Below, one piece after another: positions 1 through 10,612 of a DNA stretch of 64,000 nt. Made by a program: the position numbers and the translations under genes. The notes beneath the pieces are model-generated. The model made no database searches. It worked only from the letters and a program-made list of their open reading frames with translations, and was not told where the DNA came from. The DNA lies in the NCBI GenBank assembly GCA_030374765.1, contig JARGXX010000080.1:1736001-1800000 (forward strand), in the 5' to 3' direction. Source of the stretch: Agarophyton chilense (Eukaryota > Rhodophyta > Florideophyceae > Gracilariales > Gracilariaceae). Numbering within the stretch: the stretch's first letter is position 1; each line of letters opens with the position of its first letter.

Positions 1-3000
1 GATGAAGGTAGCCGAATCAAGTCTGAAAGAAGCCGTTCTGCTTTTCTTTTCTGACATATTGCTGTATAACGCTTGCAGGAGAGCTTCCAAAAGCAGATCC
101 CTCGAAAGCACACGTCACAAAATTTGCACTAAATCTTCGTACATGATGTTAGCGTTGAAATTCATGGTGCTGCGGCGGAGACGGTCGTTCTCGACATTGT
201 GCTAGACAGGTGCTCGGAACAACTTCTGCAGACTTGCCCTGAAATCTCTACGCACTCTACGACTTCTATTGTCAACTTGGCCTGCCAGGCCAGCCTGTCG
301 ATTCAGGCGTTTGTCAATGCAGAATGTTGAAAACCCCTTTTAACCCGGTACAACTTCTGGAATACCATCGACGATCACGTGCAGTAGAAGGGTTACTTTC
401 CTCCTCTCAAGCTCCTCAACAATTCCACACAAACTTTTTACTCCAACACAAAGGCAGATGTTGATGGAGCCACGCAGCCGAGAGCGAACTTGCGCAGCTC
501 CACGTCCTATTCTGAATGGAAGCAGAAAATAGTCTCACAGAATATCAAGACGATATCAATCCACTTCTTTTTCGGTTGTTGTATGTATGAAAGACAAGAT
601 TTGTTGGAGTCAGCCCACGCCTTTCAATCTCTCGGCAGTTATCGAAACTGTTTAAACATGGATCTAGGCACTTCAAATTTTATGTTCGACCTTTCGCAAA
701 AGCTTCTGGGCTACGCTTTCACCGTATTGGCCGAATACAGGGCGTCCAAAGAAGGTGGAGCGAATGAGGTTAACACCACGAAGGTGAAAAGGCTTATTGC
801 GCTCGCTCAAAGAAGAAAGAAGAAGCGATTATTTCTCTTCAACTCCAATGACGGTATTGCACTACGCATTTTCGACCTCCCGTCGTCCCGCGCTTTCACC
901 AACAGCACCTAACCAATCCGAGTTACAAAACAATTAGGTAGAATCCACCGCCGTCTTGGAAATGCCACTATCTTCAGAAGGCCATACGAACTCTTGTCAC
1001 CATGAGCGTTTCCAGCAGAGTATAAGCTCAGTTGCTTCTGGACAAAAAGCTTTAACATTCAACAGCATTATTTCCTTTGCCGAAGTCCTGAACACCATCT
1101 GTCTACGTCAAGCCGAGAGGCGGAAAATACCCAAATCCAAACGTCAACTGGGCAAAAGCGCGCTCTTTTGTCTTTGGTATGCGGTTTAATGGAAATAGCT
1201 AACGACAACATTCCTCCTTATTTGGAGTCACAAGAACTTACAAAATTCTATACCTACCTACTTTCATGCACGGTATCTATGTTAAGGAAGATCAGCAAAG
1301 TATTTGGTTTAAAACTGAGCCACAGACCGGAGACGGAACTTGTGGCTAGGATTTTCCTTTTCCTGTAGACCGAGCAGATCAATGGTACGTTTTTTCGAAG
1401 CGTGATGGAGAAAAATGTAGATATAGCGGCATTCAAACACTGGAAACAATCTGCCGCACGATTAGGAACTGAATTGGAAACACTACCGAATGTAGATATA
1501 CTGTTGAAAATGGTACAGGACAAGGAACAGAAACAAGTGCATGGGCTAATTTATAGGTACACGAACGGACAAGCCTTCCATACGAAACTAATTCGCACGA
1601 AGAACAGCCGCAGTGATGAACAGATTGCTACTTTGTTTTCCCTTAATGAGTTTCCCCGCCTCATTGTATTGATATGGCACGATAAGACAGAGAAAATTGC
1701 TCTAATTACTGCGTTTGGCGTTGAAATTACAAGGGTACATTTTAATGTCCATGCTACGAGAGGTTTTTTTCGGAAAATATTAGAGAAAAGGTTCATCCAT
1801 GCTTCGGTGGACACTAAACAACGAACGAGTTGACGACATCGATTTAAATGAGCGCCCAAAAGCATTTCGACCCGCGTCTGTTCTACATAATCAGTTTAAT
1901 CATGTTAGGAAGTTATTCGGTGTCGATCGTGATGGATGGGCGGCCTCACGGAAAAATGCTGTCAGCAGAATCACTCAGTTTTTTTGTATACACTACAAAT
2001 GGGAGGCTCACGGCAGAGTCCCAACGCTTTTACATTTTTTCACGGTTTGTCGGGTCGGAACTGCGGAAGAAGACACAAATTTGTTGAGAAACGCTTCAAA
2101 ACTAATTGAAAAGGATGGCGCTGGGTACGAAGACGGAATTACACTCTCCCGAAGCGAGCGCACGGGAGAAAGGCAGGGTAAGAGTTCAAAGCAAGAAAGA
2201 AGTGAAATGGGGGAGGATTTTGACCTCCTCTCCAAGTCACACATTCGTTTAGGATCGGCATTGGAGGCGAAAACAGCAATAACGCGCGAGCATCTTGAGC
2301 TGCAAGGGCAAAAGCGCGATAACTGACGATGTGGATAACCGAATAATGAGCGATATGGATTTACGAAACAGACCCGTGGTACTTTACGAACAGGCAGTGA
2401 TGCGCTACGAGCGTGCACAGAAAATGAACAATGCAGTCTTCGTCGAAGATGCAAGGGATACAATGGATCTTGAAAAGAAGTAGTACAACTCCGTTCGCTT
2501 CAAGATGAATAACACTACCTCAGAAAACATACATAGCCGTAGCCCAGCTGAGACATAACCAATTTATGATTGTGGCGATGTCTACGTGCACCGGGTGGTG
2601 GTGGGACACGATCACAGCAATATTTTGTAAGCTCTCGATGCGTTAGTTTCAATTACTTTGCTTTATTTCTTGCGCTATCATTTGTCTATATCCCAGGTCT
2701 TCAATATCTAATAGAACAACCGGTTCTAATTTTTGAGTACAACCAACAGGGAAGATTTTAATGTGACTTTACTGATTTGCTAAGCATAGACGGATCCTTC
2801 TCTTTTACTCCGCGTATTTTAGAAACTAACCTTTTGTGTGTACTTTTTCCATAGTTCTAAAGTCTCCCGGATATCTACATTCTTTCCTCACTCTCTACCA
2901 GATTTATTGCGTAGTGAGCTCTCGAATTCGGTGCTCACTGTGCGAACTGACTTCAACCGCGTCATGACCATCTGCTTCACGCCACCAATATCTTGCAGAA

Positions 3001-3826
3001 CGGAGTTTTTGACTTGCTTGGATGAGAATAGCAAGAAGGAGATTCAGGATCTCATTTCCTACTACCTGGGCAAAATTGCGTTGCTACAAACTACTATCCT
3101 TGGTCTTGGCTTTGACCTCTACGGCTGAACTGATGCTCCCTACCCTTGGATTCGCTTCCCGAGAAGGAAGAGCTGGGCTGATTTCAATCGGGTCTTGGAG
3201 CAGGTACAGGTTGTCACTATTTCGGGTGCTGGCTTCGGGACCGGAGGTGAGTGTGATCTTCGTCTCACTGCATTCGCCCCAAGTAAGGCTTGGGAAGTAG
3301 CATTCAAAGGACGTAGAGCAATGTACGCAAGTATGAAAGCATAAAATGACTCATCTGCTAGTACGACCATACATTTACAACGAAACTATGCTTGTACTTG
3401 TGGCCCGACGAACAGAGAAATTTAAATCTTATAATTTGAGTCGTGAACCATCACCTCACTCTGTAGCGATTTCAACAACGACTTCATCTTAAAGGTTGTC
3501 AGAGAAACGTAAACGTTGTGAATCGTGTTTTGTTGAAAAAAGCTATAGGAGAAGCTGGGTACGGCTAGCTTGTCAAAATTGGTGTTGAGGTTGCAGAAGG
3601 CTTTCAAGATAGGTTATCGGAGAAATACAATCTATGTTTCAAGAAAACCGAAAAGGAAACCGCAGCTGGGAAAACAAATAAAGTGAATGAAATGCCACGA
3701 ATGTACAAAAACTACGCAGCGACCTATAGGGTCATTGCTATCGAAGATTCCTCCTACAGGGACGAGCTGGCAATCCAAGCAAATATAATTGCTCGAAACG
3801 CAAGTTATGGTGCGATGGTCTCTCAT
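1..3826. other. Left flank, degenerate unique DNA, no gene recognised
   Basis: This stretch has many short open frames on both strands, the longest being 1799-2326 (+, 175 codons), 1402-1833 (+, 143), 2008-2463 (-, 151) and 490-912 (+, 140). None matches a family I recognise. Consecutive plus-strand pieces from about 490 to 2326, in different frames, look helical and basic. They could be exons or shards of one decayed gene, but I cannot join them. No tRNA, rRNA or transposon domain was seen. The stretch ends exactly where the terminal TGTAAC of the family 1 LTR begins. Confidence 0.4.
1402..1833 (+). CDS. Hypothetical open frame, 143 codons
   Basis: I do not recognise this frame. It starts MMEKNVDIAAF, contains a stretch rich in Leu, Ile and charged residues (about residues 75-110, including KIALITAFGVEITR), and ends with a basic tail. 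It has no signal peptide or convincing membrane segment. The next frame (1799-2326) overlaps its end in another phase, so the pair could be one gene broken by a frameshift, or chance open frames in AT-moderate DNA. An antisense frame at 1551-1865 lies over it. Confidence 0.2.
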   Translation: MMEKNVDIAAFKHWKQSAARLGTELETLPNVDILLKMVQDKEQKQVHGLIYRYTNGQAFHTKLIRTKNSRSDEQIATLFSLNEFPRLIVLIWHDKTEKIALITAFGVEITRVHFNVHATRGFFRKILEKRFIHASVDTKQRTS

Positions 3827-4271
3827 TGTAACGCAATGACTGGTGGGTCAACGTACAGGTCTCAGAATGGAGTAGCGTGGTAGAGCGGGTCCTAAGGTTC
3901 GTATCCTTGACGGCGACACTCCCAGAGTATTTGGCGCAATGGGCGGGCGTTTACTGCGTAGTCCTACAGGTTGGAGCTACGGAAACGATGGCTTGAAGAC
4001 CAAAGGGTGGAACTAATATACCAAAGTGGGTTATTTGTTATCCAACGGTGCCTACCTTACTCTAAGCGAGAAGCATCACCCCAGCTAAGTATATAGCAAT
4101 GGCGAGGCGCTGGGATCTCCCTGGCACTGTAATGCTAATCTATTACACTAAATAAAATAAAATAATAATCTAAATGAGCCCAGCTGAGATCGGCCAGTCC
4201 ACGTGGCGTCTGTAAGATACGTCAGGCCCCGGCGGCTTACAGGCTTCAACGGTTATCGTTGCTCCTTCACA
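3827..4271 (-). repeat. 3' LTR of copy A (445 bp)
   Basis: On the minus strand this LTR begins TGTGAAGGAGC and ends GCGTTACA. It is homologous to the LTRs at 15724-16170 and 24236-24682. The boundaries rest on the TG...CA termini, on a purine-rich tract (GAAGGGAGATA) next to its start at 4272-4282, and on nearly equal length in all three copies. It carries a short AT-rich run (about 4144-4172) and a tRNA-like segment near its 3' end. Confidence 0.8.
3864..3915 (+). other. tRNA-like segment in the LTR (antisense to the element)
   Basis: On the strand opposite to element transcription there is a D-arm-like TAGCGTGGTAGAGCGG (3873-3888). Eight bases later comes a T-arm-like GGTTCGTATCC (3896-3906). 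They resemble the A and B boxes of a Pol III promoter, but the spacing is too short for an anticodon arm, so this is not a working tRNA. The same block occurs in the other two family 1 LTRs, so it belongs to the family. Confidence 0.55.
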
Positions 4272-4286
4272 TATCTCCCTTCTTAG
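4272..4286 (-). other. Polypurine tract of copy A
   Basis: Read on the minus strand, the bases next to the LTR start are TAAGAAGGGAGATA, purine-rich and directly followed by TGTGAAGG. The matching positions in the other copies read TAAGGAGGTAGATA and TAAGCAGGGAGATA. This is the expected plus-strand primer site of an LTR element and supports the LTR boundary. Confidence 0.6.
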
Positions 4287-4350
4287 GATTCGATCGTCAC
4301 GGCGACGTCTCAATTGCCTCACACCTTCCTGGGGGTCTGGCTCTAGTTGG

Positions 4351-4644
4351 ACCTATGGGTGAACCTCCAATCTTGCCTTCGGGCTCGGAACGTCGTGATC
4401 CTCAGCGTTTTAATGGCCTGGGCACGGGCGATGCCGTGCCCGACGTGTGAGCTTCTTATGACCAATCCGGGGGTTAGTTGTTTTCGTTACCAGTTGAACC
4501 TATGGCTGAACCTCCATTCTTGCCTTCGAGGTCGGAACGTCGTGATCCTCAGCGTTTTAATGGCCTGGACACGAACGATGCCGTGCCCGACGTGTAAGCT
4601 TCTTATTACCAATCCGGGGGTTAGTTGTTCTCTTTACAAGTGGG
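4351..4644. repeat. 147 bp tandem duplication inside copy A
   Basis: A unit starting ACCTATGGGTGAACCTCC (4351-4497) is repeated imperfectly at 4498-4644. Copy C has one unit of this segment (about 24010-24160, reverse complement), and copy B appears to lack it. The duplication sits just inside the 3' LTR and arose in the copy A lineage. Confidence 0.7.
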
Positions 4645-5043
4645 CGCGACGGGGCATCGCATCGCCACCATCCTCGAGAGTACCAGTTCCTAAGAGCTGA
4701 CCCTTGGCGCCCGGTTGGCAATTAGTACACCTAAGATACCGTACTCGCACCGGGGGGGTTCCTTGCCGCTTTTCCTATCCCTCGGTATTGCTTTGGCGAA
4801 CCTACGCGCGTTGTCCGCCGTAAATTACGGTGCGCCCTTCGTCCATTCAAGGTCACGTCAGTCATACTTCCCGATTTGGTTTCATCTTTCCTTCTTCCCT
4901 GCACGGTATTCCTCCATTAGTCGCGCGTGATGCCACGATCTCCTTATAAGTCCGTCGGATAGGCCATTCTCTCTCCGGACTATGTCGCTTCCGTCTGTTT
5001 TCCTATCCATTTCCCGCCGGACCAACCTGTTGGAAGCGGCACC

Positions 5044-5552
5044 ATGGCTTCAAACAACCAAGCGGAGAGCTCCTCTGCATACCAAGTGGCCTATGAACGC
5101 CGCGGGGGCCACAATGAACAAACCATCGGACGAAATCTGCGGGCAATGCATCATGCCAATCTGCGGTCCCGTTGGTATTACTGCCTCGATGGACATTGCG
5201 ACAGTCCTAAGGAAAGCTTACTCCTGGGCGCGTCGCTCGGTGCGCTACGCCGCGGTTGTCAAACAGGGTCAGGATCTAAAGACCGCCATGGTCATTTTCT
5301 GTGGCAGAATGCGCAAGTGATGTCCCAGAGGGTTACTGCCGACTTGGATGCCCGGTTTGGTCTAAATGTGAGCGACCGGGAGGCTCCCAATGGTGACAAT
5401 ATTTCCTTAGGTGAGTCTCCGCCGAAGAAGCGTGCTCGGATCGCTGAGGTCGGTTCTGGTGGTCTAGTCGGCTCCTGGGTGACCCTAGTTCCGGTTTCGC
5501 TCCTGCAGGTTTTAATGAAGGCGACCGAGTTACTTCTGCGCCGCCCCAGTGA
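5044..5552 (+). pseudogene. Antisense frame (aORF) of family 1, copy A, frameshifted
   Basis: This frame runs opposite to pol between pol and the 3' LTR. It starts at an ATG in the context GGCACCATGGCTTC, which is conserved in all three copies. The protein opens MASNNQAESSSAYQVAYE. After a frame change it continues with the conserved core GITASMDIATVLR and RYAAVV, then SQRVTADLDAR, a Ser-rich linker, a nuclear-localisation-like PPKKRAR and a Gly/Pro-rich tail, ending in a TGA at 5550-5552. At least two frame changes (near 5170 and 5310) and another near 5470 disrupt it. It lacks about 1.45 kb present in copy B. I know no function for it. Confidence 0.55.
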
Positions 5553-5725
5553 TTTCTCTTAGAGTTCCGAGCGCTTCCTCGAACCTTAAGGTCGTGATGA
5601 GGGCTGTTCTACCCCTGTTAGTTGTCAAGTAAATCAAATGCCTGTGCTTTCCCAAGGTCGTTCTTGTATCTCAATCGTGCGTGCCCCAGAACGGCATCTC
5701 ATTTTGAGAGCGTCCCGGGTCTTCT

Positions 5726-8700
5726 TTAGGTGTCTCCGAAGGACCGACTTTGTTCCCTGATGCTGGAGCTACGACGAACTGTCGTGCTCCGGCGAGCCGT
5801 CTTGTCGGGAGGCAGTTTGGGAGGCGTTTTGGGATTATTCGGGCCAATGGTTGGATTATTCAGACCAATGGTTGCCCCCTCCTGAAGGCCGCGCTCCGAG
5901 TGGCTGATTCTGCGACGATAGAGGACGACACAATGAGCTGGAATTGTTTGAGGCTCTTGCCAAGTATCTTCTTCAGGTGTATGGCCAAACCAAAGGACTT
6001 GATAGCGCATAGTTCCATCTCCTACCATACCGGCGGAGATGGTGCGCTCAATCACATATTCTGGGTGGTGTTCACCCTCCGGAAGGAAGGTGTGGTCTAG
6101 AGCGGCGAGTCCATCGGAGTCGGTTGGGTGCGATGGGTCATAGTAGTTGGTATTGACCATCGTGTCCTTGGGGATAGTCGAGTCCTCGGAAACTGCCTTA
6201 GGGGGTGTGGAGACTTGAATGTCGACCTGAGGTCGTGGTGCTTCCGTTGGGTGAGGGGGCTGGGACGTTCGTGGTCCGGAGGAATTGGGAGCTCTTGTCA
6301 CGCGGTCAATAGACACGGTGTCCTGTAGGCCGTCAATGAGTAAAGTGATGTTGTGTTCATTGGACTTAAGGACTTTGTATGGTCCCGTAGAGCGGTGTAA
6401 AAGCTTCTGCGTAGTGTCCTTGAGTTTCTCACTGTCCTTCGGTGGCCGGTCCAGGTAAACCAGATCTGCTTTCCCAAAGGTCGGTGTGCTGCAAACGGCT
6501 TTGTCAAAATTGCACTTCTGGCGACATTGGGCTTTGGTTAGTACAGTTCCGGCCGATTGGAGGATGCGGTCAATGCGTCAGCCCGAGTAGCGCTTCGCCT
6601 GGGTAGTATTCATTTCTTCGGTTTTGTTATGGGGTATGATAGACTCCTGAACGTCAACAGCTATCGGCGCCGGCGCTCTCGTTAGCCTTAAGTCGAAAGG
6701 CGTTGTCCCTGTGCAAGCTTGCACCTGCGTGTTGTAAGTGTAAAACAGTGGCTCAACATATTCGTCCCAGTCCAATTGGTGCTTCGAAACGTAGTGCGCC
6801 AATAGGTCCAAAAGGGTGCGGTTGAGGCGTTCGGCTTGACCATTTGCCTGCGGGTGGTACGCTGTGGTGGTCCCATGTTTGATTCATAAGGTAGCACAAA
6901 CGTGTGAGATGAATTTGGATACAAATTGGCTTCCTTTATTCGTAAGGAGGTAGAATGTCATGCCATAAAGATATACCCAGTGAGACAAGAAGGCCGTGGC
7001 GACATCCGTTGCCGTTGTCTTCCCTAGGGTTAGGGCTCGGGTAAGTTTGGTAAACCTATCGTTTGTTACCAATACAAACCGTTTCCCATGGAACGACTTA
7101 GACAAAGGCCCAAGTATATCCATTGCGACAAAATTCCATCCGATCTTCGGCGGGGAAGAGCTTCAATTCGGCCTTATGCTTGGCGCGAGACACTCGGATC
7201 TGTGCGCACGATGCACAGTTTCGTACGGGTTGCCATAGGTCCTGCTCCATTGGTGGCCAGTAGAAGAGCTTCCTTAGGGTCTGGTACATTCATCGGCCTC
7301 CAGGGTGACCAGCCAAGCGGGGGAAATTGGATTGGTATAGAAATCGCGCCCATAGCGAAGTTGGTATTACCCGTTGCAGTGCGCCATACAGCGGTGAGCG
7401 GCGACGTAGTAGTCCAAATTGGTCATAGTCGAACAGGCATCCTAGGGTTCCTACCAATTGGGCTGTTTCCTTGCAGTACTCGTCCTCGACCTGCGCCCGT
7501 AGGAGTTCTTCAATAGTCATATGGAGAAGTTCTTTCTCCTCTGGGGCTATCGCAGTAACCTGAAGTGGTGGCGAATTGGGCGGTACTGTCTCCCAGTCCA
7601 ATAGGTATAATTCGTACTTCTTTACCTCAGCATCCTCCGCTTGAACCTTACCAACAAGGTCATCTGTTTCTGTATAGTTCTGAGGTCCATCGTCTGAAAA
7701 GGGGGGAGGAAGTAGGTCGTCCAATGGAATGTCGCCAGTTCCGTCGGTAATGATTCGCAAGAGGGCATCTGCTGTCTGATTCTTGATGCCTGGCCTATAG
7801 GTTATCTCGTGGTCATATTGGGAGAGCCTGAGGCGCCACTTAGCGATGCAACTCGATGCATCGGTCATATTGAGTAACCACCGGAGTGAATCATGGTCTG
7901 TCCTGATGGTAAACCTAGTTCCCTCGAGGTACGGACGTAGTGTCAATACGGACCGTACGATGGCTAGACATTCCTTTTCGATGGTACTGTAGTTTCGCTC
8001 CGCGCTGGTGGGCATTCTGCTCTAGTATCCAATAGGTCGATAGTTGTTCGGTGACTCCTGTTCTTGTAGCAGTGCACATCCCACTTGGACATCAGAGGCG
8101 TCTGTATCTAGGACAAAGGGCCTATCGGTTTTTGGAAAAGCCAATATAGGTGGGTTCAGCAACTTGTACTTGAGGGTCTGAGATGTCTCGTAGTGGTCGT
8201 CGGTAAGGGCTTCAAACTCCAAAGGTGTTCCTTTCTTCAGCATCGCGTTGAGAGGGGCCGAGATCTTGGCAAACCCTTGTACGAACCGTCGGTAAACGCT
8301 GTACAAGCTCACGAGGGATCGTAGTTCCGTGTAGGTCCTAGGAGGCTTAGCCTGGCGAAGCGCATTCGTTGTCAGTGTGGCCACCTTTAGCTTTCCTTGG
8401 AGGAAGATGTGACCGAGATAGTCTACTGAGGCCTGGAAGAAAGCGCATTTGCGGAGTTTCAGTGTTACTCTAGCGTCATTTAGGATTTTTTCCACCTTCT
8501 TCACGTGGAGAAGGTGTTCCTTTACGGTCCGTGAGAAGATTATAACGTCATCCAAACAGACCAGGGCGACCTTCCATTTGACTCTGAACATTATAATGTC
8601 CAATACCCGTTGGAAAGTGGCTGGTGCATTCTTCAAACCAAAGGGCATGCGAGTAAATCTGAAAAGTCCTTCATGGGTGGTAAAGGTTGTCAGCGCTCTT

Positions 8701-10252
8701 GCGTCTTCGGCCAAAGGGATTTGCCAATATCCCGAGTTAGCGTCGAGTGTGGTAAATACAACCGCTTCGCATAAGAAATCCAGACAGTCGTTCATGCGGG
8801 GCATCGGGTATGAAATCCTCTTGGTTACTGCGTTCAGCTTCCTGTAGTCGACACAGAACCTGACGGAGCCATTTTTCTTCGCCACAAGGACAAGGGTACT
8901 TGCCCATTCGGATGGGTTTGGAGGCGCCGGCTCTAAGATATGAGATTTGTGCATCTTGTCCATCTGGACGGCGAAATTTCCCTACTTTTAAGGCCAGTAC
9001 GGTATGGGTGCTGGAACCGTGGTCTAGCATCGTCCTGAAGGTCAAGGCGGTGTGTAGTGGCTCTGATTGTGCCCAATCTACCTGACCACACGGCTTGGTA
9101 TTCCCTGAGGAGATCAAGTACCTGGGGCCTTTAGGATTCGAATTCTGGGTCGATGGCGACCTTCCCCATCCAGGCTTCGACGTCCTCGTCGGGAGTTCGC
9201 TTTGAAAGGTTATCCATTTGGGCCTCCATAATGGCCACGGGCGCCGGTAGAGTGATGCCAAGAACTGTAACTTTAGGTAACCTTACGGTTTTTTATCTGA
9301 AGTGTCTGATTGCGACGAAGAAGGACCTGTTGGGGTGGATGTCCATTACTCCATTGGCCATCAAGTTAAGGTGCTTCAGAACCGTTTTCGGGTGGTTCGG
9401 AATCGTTACGACACCTTACAACTGGGAATGGATCGATACAGCGATTTGGGTCATCGGCGGTATCGTTATGGCCTTTGACAGGCGAACCTTATTGGACTTC
9501 ATGTTTTGGGAGACAACCGCTCGTTTGCGGTTAGCTTCTGGGCCTGGGGTTGAACCAGTTGTGGAGATGGAAGGCGCGCGGTAAAACGCAACTTTCCTAG
9601 TGCCTGGATAAATGGCCTTAATGTATCGATCGATAAAGGAGGTCCCTGGGAATGCCTCGGCGCCCAAGTTAGGATAAACAACAAACCACGTGCGGACTTT
9701 GAATTGTCCTGCCTGGCGGTAAAGCAGTACTATCTATTTAATGTCCATTGGTCTACGAGACGCATAGGTAATCCTTGGGGTCTTCTTTGCTTGAACGAAA
9801 TCTTGCCAGCCCAGTGGAAGCAGCTTAGGATGGACCAAGTTGGGACCAGCGCCTGTGCCCAATACAGATTTTGTCACTCGAGAGTTGTTGGAACGAAGTC
9901 CTACGGTTATTCGAACTTTATAGTTCTGGTTCCTGAGGATACAGACGGGGTCGTTACCGTGTTCCAATTGGGGTTCATCCTGGATGGTCCATTGTGGGTG
10001 GTTTGTATTGGGAGGTGAGGAGCTCTTTGGATCATGACCGTCCAATTGGTTGAGGCAGGGGCTTAAAGAGGGAGGAGTTTCCTCGAGTCGTCCCTCTAGG
10101 AGTTTTCCGATCGGGTTTCCGTTTCTTCCTGAGGATAGGGATCTTTCACGAGGTCGCCCGTAGGATCTACAATGGCGTAGACCTGTGGGGCTTTGATCGG
10201 AGTGTCCAGAGGCGTGGCATAGCGTGAGCTTCCAGGGGTCCCTGTGGTTCAT
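5726..10252 (-). pseudogene. pol: Pol polyprotein of copy A (PR-RT-RH-IN-chromodomain), broken
   Basis: The domains run in the usual Ty3/gypsy order on the minus strand. The protease motif GTGAGPNLV lies near 9850; the expected catalytic Asp is Gly. RT and RNase H fill 8963-8022, with FCVDYRKLN, TTLDANSGYWQ, MPFGLKNAP and CLDDV in place of the usual YxDD. RNase H and the IN zinc region occupy 8015-7290, including TDHDSLRWLL. The IN core is at 7123-6884: MDILGPL keeps its Asp, the second Asp is Asn (LLTNKGSQF), and the Glu (GQAE) is kept near 6840. The chromodomain is near 6110-5950 (EYVIERTISA, LWFGHTPEEDTW), followed by a Pro-rich basic tail. Breaks include a 1-base deletion near 8975, a TAG at 8022-8024 and frameshifts in IN. 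Confidence 0.85.
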
Positions 10253-10266
10253 TGCTGTGCCCAGTT

Positions 10267-10608
10267 TTATACTCCTTCGGATCTCGGCACCCGGTAATTC
10301 TCTTCCCTTAGGGCTACGAGGGTTTTTCGTGCATCCTCAGGCAGATAACTCGTACAGTCACACGACTGGTTCACTGACATGCAGAAAAAGCAGGTCCTTG
10401 GGGAGCGACCAAAAACATCCTTGCGGGGCAAAAAGGGAGAATACTTGAGTGTGGATGGTCCAGTGATCGCTGTAGTTCCATGGGAGGTGTATGATGGGGG
10501 CCCTGACGGAGGAACACTGAAATTGACAGCGAGAACATCTCCCGAATCGGCGTAATGGAGTGAAGCATCCATGTCCGACTCGGCGGAGCTAACCAAATGG
10601 ACTTGGTT
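10267..10608 (-). pseudogene. gag: Gag C-terminal remnant of copy A
   Basis: This 3' part of gag begins at the junction with copy B, so its N-terminus is lost. It matches the end of Gag in copy C: a Ser/Pro/Thr-rich linker (SDMDASL, PPSGPPS), then a Cys cluster CFFCMSVNQSCDC, and an Asp/Glu/Arg-rich end (LPEDARKTL, REENYR). The Cys spacing is not the standard CX2CX4HX4C knuckle; whether it binds zinc or RNA is unknown. The pol frame begins in the -1 phase relative to this frame, as in copy C. Confidence 0.7.
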
Positions 10609-10612
10609 GCCC
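10600..10612. other. Head-to-head junction of copies A and B
   Basis: Left of this point the sequence matches Gag on the minus strand (GAGCTAACCAAATGG reads as the reverse of the VSS/HLV segment). Right of it, starting CAAGGACAAATTG, it matches the RNase H region on the plus strand. No LTR, target duplication or unrelated filler separates them. The junction therefore joins two internal points of the same family in opposite orientation. Confidence 0.8.

Larger units (their letters stand above)
3827..10609 (-). mobile_element. Ty3/gypsy chromovirus family 1, copy A, 5'-truncated
   Basis: Copy A reads on the minus strand. From its 5' side it has a Gag remnant (10608-10267), pol (10252-5726) with protease, RT, RNase H, integrase and chromodomain, then the antisense-frame region (5552-5044) and the 3' LTR (4271-3827). 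Its 5' LTR and most of Gag are missing: homology to copy C stops near 10609, at a point matching about 18002 in C. There the sequence switches to copy B in the opposite orientation. The five bases outside its LTR (CTCAT, 3822-3826) have no partner at the other end of the cluster. Confidence 0.85.
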
